Made by a program: the position numbers and the translations under genes. The notes under the pieces are model-generated. The model made no database searches, had not been told where the DNA came from, and saw only the letters and a program-made list of their open reading frames with translations. From Campanula takesimana (taxonomy: Eukaryota > Streptophyta > Magnoliopsida > Asterales > Campanulaceae), in contig JAOWBW010001131.1 in NCBI GenBank assembly GCA_026119855.1, positions 248,001-312,000 on the forward strand: a stretch of 64,000 nucleotides of DNA. Direction: 5' to 3'. Shown in pieces: positions 1 through 8,700 of this stretch (its first letter is position 1; the number at the start of each line of letters is the position of its first letter).

Positions 1-362
1 TGCACGGATCTGGGCTCATGGGTGTTTGATCTTATGTTTTATTTCGCTGAGCATGATGCATCAAAACCCAACACATTTAAACATACTTATTTATTTATTG
101 TCAAAACTTAATAAATGATGTTAATAAATGATGGAGAATGATAAAGATTAATTTAGAGATAGTTTTGAGTTTGAACTTATTTATTTAATTTAAATTATTT
201 TCGATTTTTAGTATATTATTATATGATCCGTATTGCAATAAATAATTATCAAAATCAACTTAGGGTTATAATGGCGGGTTGTAGTGGATGAAGTGGTGTT
301 GTAGCGGACTAGCTAGGATCTATCCCCGTTCATACCAAATCTTTGTTCTTGCTCTTATAGCT
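1..362. other. Intergenic, no feature recognised
   Basis: AT-rich sequence without a convincing coding frame, inverted repeat or RNA gene. The window opens inside unassigned DNA. Confidence 0.5.
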
Positions 363-560
363 TTTGTTTTTTTAGGGGTGGTAAATTGTACTCGTCCGTA
401 CCAACCAACTCGTATACCAACCGTACCAATTATGATTGGTATAAGGAAGTCGGTATACCGAACTTTTTGGTAGGTAGTACCGTACCATTTTTGTCTAATT
501 GGTTGGTATACGGTATATAATATCGACTTTGGTTGGTATACCATATACCAACTTTATATA
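363..560. repeat. hAT-like MITE remnant with ACCAACC/GGTTGGT inverted repeats
   Basis: The stretch opens with AGGGGTGGTAAATTGTAC, close to the end motif of many plant hAT MITEs, and is filled with short inverted motifs (CGTACCAACC and GGTTGGTATAC). The right end and target duplication are not clear. A diverged relative lies at 1300-1445. Confidence 0.35.
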
Positions 561-572
561 TATAAATATATA

Positions 573-843
573 CTCCCTCTTTTCCAAGTAAGTTTTAACA
601 TTTTGCCATTTATGGCATTTCATTTAAGTTGCAACAATCCAAAAATGAAAGCTTTTTATTACTTTTATAATCATCCACTCATTCTCTCTCTTCCTCTCAA
701 CCACTCATTATTCTCCACTCATTCTCTTTCCTTTCCCATTAATTCTCTCTCTTCCTCACTACCTTTCATTCTTAATATAATATTAGTATCCTTAATTTAT
801 CAACTTCAAAATGAATGTTTCAACTTACTTGAAACGGAGGGAG
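573..843. mobile_element. Stowaway-type MITE
   Basis: Flanked by TA (571-572 and 844-845). The left end reads CTCCCTCTTTTCCAAGTAAG and the right end is its imperfect inverse, CTTGAAACGGAGGGAG. The body is CT-rich with no coding frame. Mariner-type MITEs of this class insert at TA and have CTCCCTCCGT-like ends, which fits. Confidence 0.8.
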
Positions 844-845
844 TA

Positions 846-1299
846 TATACACACACATACACGCACACACACATAAATAATACTCCGTCTAATTGTATAG
901 GTACTTGTAATATTCAAAGGGTATTTTGGTCTATTTGATATTTATTAATTTTTTTTTTAAAACGTGTGAGAAGTTCTAACTATAAGTATTTTGGGACGAA
1001 TGTAGTATCAAACATTAATTTCTTTTTTCTAACCTTAAGTCCTTAAAGTTACTTTTATTACGATTTAGGAGAAAAAATCAAACTGCGTTATTGTAATATT
1101 TTGGTTTTGCAGTCGTGGTGAATATTATGTAGAGTCACTGTATTGTTTAGTTTTCAAGACTTCAATTGATCTACCTTTCTTCAGTTTCAAGACTTTATAA
1201 TTTGTATTTGAGGTATATTTTTATGTTATAATGTGTTTTTTTATACTAGACAAAAAAGTCTTAAAAAAATGCAATTTTTTTTTGTCTCTATTTACATTG
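846..1299. other. Intergenic, short CA microsatellite only
   Basis: A short (CA)n run lies at 849-872. Otherwise AT-rich DNA with no gene or clear element. Confidence 0.5.
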
Positions 1300-1445
1300 G
1301 GTATATATCGAGTACCAACCGTACCAGCCGAATACCAACCGTACCAATAAACTTGGCATACCGACTTTTGTGGTTGGTACTGGTACATATTTTTGTGTAC
1401 CAAATCATACTTAGTTGGTACACAGTACAAGCAAAATACACTTGA
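1300..1445. repeat. hAT-like remnant related to 363-560
   Basis: Shares the TACCAACCGTACC and GGTTGGTAC-type inverted motifs with the block at 363-560. Ends are degraded. Confidence 0.3.
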
Positions 1446-1639
1446 TAAATGACTTTTTATAATTTAGAAAAAAATAGTTTCTCAAAATATTGTGATTAAT
1501 TAAATATCAATTATTAAAAAATAAAATATATGGCATACTGCCAATTCTATAATTGATATTCTTTAGGATATGTAATTAAATAGTTCACAGTTTATCCACT
1601 TTCAAGTTGTTAATTCAATTTAGGCCTGTAATCGTTAAA

Positions 1640-1800
1640 ATTCGGATGAAAAGTTAAATTTTGGATGAAAAAATTAACGGATGTCAAATCTGCCCTATTT
1701 TCATTGAGTTGAGGGGCAAATGTGTCAATAAATGACGTTAAGGGCATATCTGCATCCAATCGCTAAGTTTAGGGGCATATTTCTGTATTTAAATAGGTTT
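1640..1800. repeat. Fragment resembling the arm of the MULE at 54384-55566
   Basis: Phrases such as AAGGGCATATCTGCATCC and GGGGCATATTTCTGTATTT recur in the terminal arms of the long-TIR element at 54384-55566. Only one arm-like piece is present, so this looks like a relic. Confidence 0.35.
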
Positions 1801-2081
1801 GCGTATTATTTGGGGCAAATAGCATATTAGTCCCCCAAAGTTTCATATGAGTTGCAATTTAGGTTTTAATGTTCTAATTTTGGTAATTTGGTGCCTAATG
1901 TTCACCTTTTGTGATGAAATGGGTCTTTTTTGGATGGTCATGAATGGAAGCTAACGAAATTAACAAAAAATTTAACAAGCTTCTTTAAAAATTGCATTTC
2001 TTACCCAGGACGGAAAGTTAGCGTTGTAGGAGTAAGAGAAAGCATGGCAGAAGAAGAGATGTGAAGGTGGCTGGTGGCGTG

Positions 2082-2122
2082 CGTGCGTGTGTGTGTGGGG
2101 GGGGGGGTGGGGGTGGGGGAAG
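2082..2122 (+). repeat. GT-repeat plus G-rich tract with quadruplex potential
   Basis: A (GT)n run passes into a run of about eleven Gs and then GGGGGTGGGGG. Four or more G-tracts of at least three Gs occur within 30 bp on the plus strand. Confidence 0.6.
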
Positions 2123-2449
2123 GAGACGAAGAAGGTAGAAGTTTAGGTTTGATTTTTTATTTTCCCTTTTCAAGCAAATTTAGGTTAAAAGAAGTTTTTT
2201 AAGGCTATTATCTATGGACTAATATCTAAATTTAGCCCTTTACTTTTTTTTAAAAAAAAACAAACATAATTTTAGCCTTTTACTTAAGGAATTAGAATTA
2301 AAAATGACTTTTGTGTAAGGTATTTATTTTTATAATTTTCACTACTATACAAGAAATTTATTATTATAAATGATAAACAATATTTTACTTTGATATTTAT
2401 TATGTTTTTTTTGGGTTAATTAAACTATACATTCTTTTATTAATATATA

Positions 2450-2728
2450 CTCCCTCCGTCCCACCTCACTAGAGACCTAAGAGGTGGGCACAATAACTAA
2501 ATAAAAAAAGTAAAATAAGGAAAATTTGTGGTTGAAAATGAAGAAAGGGTGAGTGGGGTTAATAGTAGGTTGGTTGAATGAATTGTGTGGTGGAAAATGA
2601 AGAGAGAGAATGAGTGAGTGGGGTAGATTGAATATAAAATAATAAAATCATGGCCATTTTGAGAGGTCTCAAGTGAAGTGAGACGGCTCAAAATGGAATA
2701 AAGTCTCAAGTGAGGTGGGACGGAAGGA

Positions 2729-2729
<1 letters not shown>
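2450..2729. mobile_element. Stowaway-type MITE
   Basis: Flanked by TA. The left end CTCCCTCCGTCCCACCTCAC is inverted at the right as GTGAGGTGGGACGGAAGGAG. Both ends continue inward as a longer inverted repeat (GAGACC...AAGTCTCAAG). It lies inside the 1813-5226 MULE. Confidence 0.9.

Positions 2730-2767
<38 letters not shown>
2730..2767. repeat. (TA)n microsatellite
   Basis: Pure alternating TA between the Stowaway MITE and the left end of the giant foldback element. Other foldback copies here are also flanked by TA tracts. Confidence 0.9.
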
Positions 2768-2769
<2 letters not shown>

Positions 2770-4917
2770 TGCTCAAATGAGAACCTAAATATCATGAGAA
2801 CCAAGGATAGCTATTGGATTAGACACAAATCAAGGGTTTAGATTACCTTTTTAGTTTAAAAATTCGGTGGCATTCTTGTAATTAGGTTGACAGACAAAGG
2901 GAAGGGCAAAATACCATGTGTGTTCTAGAATTTGCCACATCATCACCGAAAATTTCCCTAAATTTTCAAAATTAAATATCTCATTAACTACAAATCAAAA
3001 AAATAACCCGAGAACACTGATTTTTTTTTTCTCGACGAGACGAATCAAACTACATCCCTGAAGATAGGGTTTTAAAAAAATAATATTGAACAACGTCTAA
3101 TTTTTTTTAAATACGCTTAGATACAATATGTGTTTGCCTATTGTATCTAACTGCATTGTTATGAACATTGTATTGGATACAAATGGCTATTTAGCTATTG
3201 TATCTAACAGCAATGTGTCAACATTGCTGTTGGATACAATAGGTGTTTGCCTATTGTATCTAACTGAATTGTTATGAACATTGTTGTTGGATACAAATAG
3301 CTATTTAGCTATTGTATCTAACAGTAATGTGTCAACATTGCTGTTGGATACAATAGGTGTTTGCCTATTGTATCTAACTGAATTGTTATGAACATTGTAT
3401 TGGATATAATAGCAATTTAGCTATTGTATCTAACAGCAATGTATCAACATTGTTGTTGGATACAATAGGCAAACACCTATTGTATCCAATACAATGTTGA
3501 CACATTGCTGTTAGATACAATAGTTAAATGGCTAATTGTATCAAATACAATGTTCATAACAATTCAATTAGATACAATAGGTAAACAACTATTGTATCCA
3601 ACAGCAATGTTGACACATTGCTGTTAGATACAATAGCTAAATAGCTATTTGTATCCAACATCAATGTTCATAACAATTCAGTTAGATAAAATAGGCAAAC
3701 ACCTATTGTATCCAACAGCAAAGTTGACACATTGCTGTTAGATACAATAGCTAAATAGCTATTTGAATCCAACAACAATATTCATAACAATTCAGTTAGA
3801 TACAATAGGCAAACACCTATTGTAACCAACAGCAATGTTGACACATTGCTGTTAGATACAATAGCTAAATAGCTATTTGTATCCAATACAATGTTCATAA
3901 CAATTCAATTAGATACAATAGGCAAACACCTAATGTATCCAACAGCAATGTTGACACATTGCTGTTAGATACAATAGCTAAATAGCAATTTGTATCCAAT
4001 ACAATGTTCATAACAATTCCGTTAGATACAATAGGCAAACACCTATTATAACCAACAACAATGTTGACACATTGCTGTTAGATACAATAGTTAAATAACT
4101 ATTTGTATCTAACATCAATTTTCATACACATTGTTATTGGATACACTAGCTACTCCCCTGTTGTATGCAATGCGAAATTCATATCAATACAGTTAGATAC
4201 AATAGCAAACACCTATTGTATCCAACATCAATGTTGACACATTGCTATATAGATACAATAGCTAAATAGCTATCGTATCCAATACATTGTTCATAACAAT
4301 TTAGTTAGATGCATTAGGCAAACGCCTATTGTATCCAACAGCAATATTGACACATTGCTGTTAGATACAATAGCTAAATAGCTATTTGTATCCAATAGCA
4401 ATGTTCATAACAATTCAGTTAGATACAATAGGCAAACACCTATTGTATCCAACATCAATGTTGACACATTGCTGTTAGATACAATAGCTAAATAGTCATT
4501 TGTATCCAATACAATGTTCATAACAATCCAGTTAGATACAATAGGCAAACACCTATTGTATCTAAGCGTATTTTAAAAATTTGACGTTGTTCAATATTAT
4601 ATTTTCAAAACCCTATCTCAGGGATGTAGTTTGATTCGTCTCGTCGATACAAAAAAATCAGTGTTCTCGGATTATTTTTTCGATTTACGGTTAATGGGAT
4701 ATTTAATTTTGAAAATTTAGGAAAATTTTGGGTGATGACGTGGCAAATTCTGGAACACACATGGTATTTTGCCCTTCCCTTTGTTTGTCAACCTAATTAC
4801 AAAATGCCACCAAATTTTTAAACTAAAAAGGTAATCTAAACCCTTAATTTGTGTCTAATCCAATGGCTATTCTTGGTTCTCATGGTTCTCATGTAATTGG
4901 GTTCTCACAAGAGCATG

Positions 4918-4922
<5 letters not shown>
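2768..4922. mobile_element. Giant foldback element in a TA tract
   Basis: Left end GGTGCTCAAATGAGAACC and right end GGGTTCTCACAAGAGCATG are imperfect inverses. Arms of about 350 bp (2768-3118 and 4567-4922) pair almost throughout, including the two CGACGAGACGAATC/GATTCGTCTCGTCG blocks. Between them is a repetitive core that is also inverted about an off-centre point. There is no coding frame. A transcript crossing the element would fold into a very long hairpin. The same end motif occurs in elements at 6193-6412, 14356-14702 and 14951-22722, also bounded by TA runs. I cannot assign a transposase superfamily. Confidence 0.8.
3118..4567. repeat. Core of nested palindromic tandem units inside the foldback
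   Basis: Units of about 110-120 bp alternate two small palindromes. One pairs GATACAATAGG with CCTATTGTATC; the other pairs AACAGCAATG with CATTGCTGTT. About three units lie in one orientation (3118-3470) and about nine in the other (3470-4567). The orientation switch is near 3470, so the hairpin is strongly asymmetric. Confidence 0.75.

Positions 4923-4973
<51 letters not shown>
4923..4973. repeat. (TA)n microsatellite
   Basis: Uninterrupted TA dinucleotides directly after the giant foldback element, mirroring the tract on its left side. Confidence 0.9.
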
Positions 4974-4978
<5 letters not shown>

Positions 4979-5235
4979 AGGAGTTGTAAAGTTGTTAACA
5001 AAATGGGGTCAACATAAATAATTATTGAACTTTATGGGTAATAAATGCAAGTTTCAAATAAGCTCGTTAGATGTTTCGTTAATTCTGTTAGCTTCGATCC
5101 ATTATTATGCAAAAAAGACTCATTTCGCCACAAAATATAAACATTAGGCATTAAATTGCCAAAATTGAAACATTAAAACTTAAATTGCAATTCATATAAA
5201 CTTTGGGGAACCACCAATGCGCTATTTATTATTTG

Positions 5236-5554
5236 AGCTATTTGATGAGTAGATTACTCTATCCTTATCTAACCTCAAGAAAAGTCCAAACCCCAACAAC
5301 ATCACCGAAAACGTTCTTTTTGTGCGCTTGAAATTTTTTGATCCTACGCCTACTATTGAAAGCAACCACGAACCTTCCCTTTCACACACCCTCTCCCTCT
5401 GCGAGAAAAATAGAAAGAAAAAAAAAAAAAAAAAAAAAGTCCCATCTCGCTCTCTCCCAAACCGTCACAGTTTACTTTTTTTTTTTCCCTTCCCCAAGTC
5501 TTCTTCCTTATCTACGAACCCTAATTTTTGTTTTGTTTTGATTTCTTTTTCACC
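5236..5554 (+). promoter_or_regulatory. Proximal promoter and 5' leader of the FLOE1-like gene
   Basis: Non-repetitive sequence between the MULE target duplication and the start codon. It contains the pyrimidine-rich tracts usual in plant leaders (CCTCTCCCTCTGCGAG, CTCGCTCTCTCCC), a poly-A run at about 5420 and AACCCTAATT just before the coding region. I see no convincing TATA box. The transcription start cannot be fixed from sequence alone. Confidence 0.5.
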
Positions 5555-5707
5555 ATGTCATCTGGATCATTAGGTCGCAACAATTCAGTTTCAAAAGGAT
5601 TTGATTTCGCATCGGATGATATTCTTTGTTCTTATGATGATTTCGCTAATCAGGAAGCAGCTAATGGCGCACACTCCGATCCTTCAATCGCATCTAATTC
5701 AGCTAAG
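5555..5707 (+). CDS. FLOE1: FLOE1-like exon 1
   Basis: Encodes 51 codons from the ATG to the lysine before AAG|GTCTTG. It carries the Asp/Ser-rich segment. It ends in phase 0, so exon 2 joins at a codon boundary. The donor is GT but weak beyond the first two bases. Confidence 0.8.
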
Positions 5708-8700
5708 GTCTTGTGCTTTTTCGATTTTTGTTGGTTTTTAAAATTTTTCTTATTGATATGCTATCTGTGTGATTAGTTCTAGGTTTTAGTGAAATTTGGG
5801 TTTGATTTTGTTTGTTGAAGTTGGATTCTGAAAGTGACTTTTGAGAGTTCATTACGTTAGTGCCGAATAGAGTGAGACTTCTATTTGTTTTATGAGCAAT
5901 GCTAGGGGCACAAAATAACCTCACAAAATCTTGCCACAAAATGGTTTGACGATATTTTATTGGTTGCATCGATAATGGACCCGCCACACTCTACTTAAAA
6001 ACCCCAATAAAATCATTACACCTAGGATTTTGTTAGCAAGATTTTGTGACTTTTTTGTGCCCCTAGTATTATTCTTTGTTTTATATATTAATATTGAATA
6101 GAGTTGGTGTTGAAGGTAGGAACAGATTGGAGTTTTTGATCAAATTAATTGTGCGATATTGTGGATTATATATATATATATATAGGTAGGTAGGTGCTCA
6201 AATGAGAACCTAAATATCGTGAGAACCGTGAGAACTTGGATACATTAGGTAAGAACCTAATGTATCCAGGTAATGTATCCAAGTGAACCATTTGACACAT
6301 TAATTTTTACCTAATGTATCCAAGTGAACCATTGGATACATTAGGCAAAAACCTAATGTATCCAAGTTCTCACGGTTTTCACGATATTTAGGTTCTCACA
6401 GGAACACGCCCCTATATATATATGGGTGTTGTTATACACACCCGTAAAATTAATGAATACACCTGTAACTATGCATTACAGTGTTGTACCATTTAAAATT
6501 TCAAGCTACTTACGGGTTAACCGCTTATTAATTTTGAATAGAGTGAGACTTTTATTTGTCTTATGCACATTTTGTATTGTATTGAGGTGGAACTTTATAG
6601 CTCATATGAGGGTTTTAGTGTTGTTTGTGGATCTCACTCTCTGAGAACTGCATTTGGTGTTTAGTTTTATTTGATGGCCTTGTTTTGGAATGAAGTGAAT
6701 GATGGAAAAGGGTTCATGTAGAATACACACTTGTCTGGGACTAAGGCTTTGCTGAGTTGAGAATTTATGGGCTTTGCCCTTTTTGAAAACGAGTCTCTAT
6801 ATTCCATTAGTTGAATCATTGAATGTAACTGACATTTACGTTGGTTTAAATTGAGACCTGATAATGGATGAGAATATGTCTGAATATGGTTAACAATTGG
6901 GGAAAGTGATGTGTGAGGGGACTGTTTATTTCCTGATTGGGGGAAAATGACCTATTACAAGCTCTTTTCTTAAGTCTAGTTTAGGAAAGTAGGGAAGGGA
7001 CTAACACTGACCTTGAACTTGTGCTGCGTGTGGATGGTGCCAAGTTGCGTTTTTGGAGTTAACGTTGGAGTAAAATAGTAACTTCTTTGTTTCCTCCATT
7101 TTATTGTTTAAACTTCAAGTTGTTTCATCAATTTCATATGGAAGTCGGAAGTGGATTTATCTTTTAAAATAAAAACGATAATTGACTTAACTTCATTTGG
7201 TCGTTTGGATTGTTAGTACAGATGATTCATGCATACTATGTTGGTCATGCATAAAGCAGTAATGCAGCTGGTAAACACTATCTAATCAGGTATTAAGCTT
7301 CTTAAGCAGAGACATAATACTCTGGAAATTGATAGTTTGCATTGTTCGATAGGACCTCAATTGGCCTTAGTAGTCGTTTTGTTAAGTTCATCTAATAAAG
7401 GTGATATGAAGCTGGAGGTGCTATATGCCTTTGGGTGGGGGTTGCTTGCTGGTAAGTTGTAACACCTATTGCTCTTGGTTTCATTTGAAATCCCAAACTG
7501 ATGGAAATAATAGTTTGACCATAGAACATGAACATAATTTCATGATTTGGAGCTCTCTTTAGTCTTTACCAGTGGACGGTTGGACCATTCTTCCCTTCTT
7601 TGGCTTGTGAACAGTGGTGAAGCTAGAAAATATTCATATGAAAGAACTTAATGTTGTCTTCCTATTAAGTGTATATACCCTCTTAGAAAACATTAGGGAT
7701 TGGTGTTGTTAAGTCGTATGTTTGTTGATTTATGGACAATAGGTTACATTTGCTGTCAGTCGTTAGATTTGTGGGCTGATTGAATATTGAAGTGTTACTT
7801 GTTTGTAAAGTGTGCATGATTGTTACTACTTCACCTTTGTCCGATTCTCTCTTTTCTGTCTGATAAATCAATGATACTCTTTCATTTGTGACTATACCTT
7901 TTTACTAGTTGTTTACAAGGAATTGTAGATGGTGAAGTAAGAAGTTACTCAAAATAGTTAATAAATAATTTATAAATCTGTAGACAACTCCTCTAAGAAG
8001 AAGAATGTATGGTGATGCTGAATTTTCGACAGGATTACATTGCTGATCTTAGGATTGATAAATTTAGAACTGTACCTGGATGCTTGCTATGTAAAATTTT
8101 CAAGTGGTGTATGGTTGTGACAGAACTATGGAAGTAAGTCTTAGTGACACCCCCTATGCTGGAAGATGTGTTTTTCATTATTGGATGTCTGACGTGCACT
8201 TTATTTCTTATCTATATTAGTGTTTTATCTTCTTTTTTTCTTCTATGTTTGTAACCCCAGCCCACTCTGGGGGGTTGCAAGGGGACTTGCCCCCCTGCCT
8301 GGGGGTTCGAGGCGGATCCTTACTTTTTGGATGGTACTCTACTTGGATTACGGTTTGAGATCAGGGTTTTAGCAAAAACAACCTACGTTTCTTAAGCTTT
8401 TGGTGTTTTTTTATATTGTAGGAGTTCGCCCCTTTCGCATGCACATGTTTACTTATAAAAAAATATTAGTAACCCACTTTCTTATTTTAAATGTATCTCT
8501 TGAAATATTGTAATAATCTTGGCTCGATAGCTCCCCCAGATGTAGTCAGTTCTTTGACAAACTGGGTAAATTATTCCGTGGGTTCTTTATTGCTTTTGTT
8601 CCTTTCATCTTGACTGCATTTACTTTACTAACATGATGATTCTTGTTCTTATGATCAGCAGGAGTTTCACAAAAGCAGAATGGCAAGATCATCAGTATTC

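Larger units (their letters stand above)
1813..5226. mobile_element. MULE-type long-TIR element with nested insertions
   Basis: Flanked by the perfect 9-bp direct repeat TATTATTTG (1804-1812 and 5227-5235), the target-site length of Mutator-like elements. About 190 bp at each end pair as an imperfect inverted repeat: CCCCAAAGTTTCATATGAGT on the left matches the inverse of ACTTTGGGGAACC on the right. No transposase is visible. The interior holds a Stowaway MITE (2450-2729) and a giant foldback element (2768-4922), both later arrivals. The right end is about 330 bp from the FLOE1-like start codon, so the element forms the distal promoter boundary. Confidence 0.8.
5708..8661 (+). other. FLOE1-like intron 1 (2954 nt) with insertions
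   Basis: Long first intron starting GTCTTG and ending ATCAGCAG. It contains a Mutator-like MITE (5894-6074), a small foldback element (6193-6412) and a SINE-like insert (about 8259-8468). The remaining sequence is T-rich and unique, as expected for a plant intron. I see no independent gene in it. Confidence 0.75.

Noticed and set aside
3118..4567. Regular palindromic repeats that superficially resemble a CRISPR array
   Set aside because: There are no unique spacers; both repeat and inter-repeat sequence recur, the array inverts near 3470, and the host is a plant.
5322..5573. Open frames in the FLOE1-like leader
   Set aside because: They lack an ATG at their 5' end and run through poly-A and pyrimidine tracts; the ATG at 5555 opens the conserved protein.
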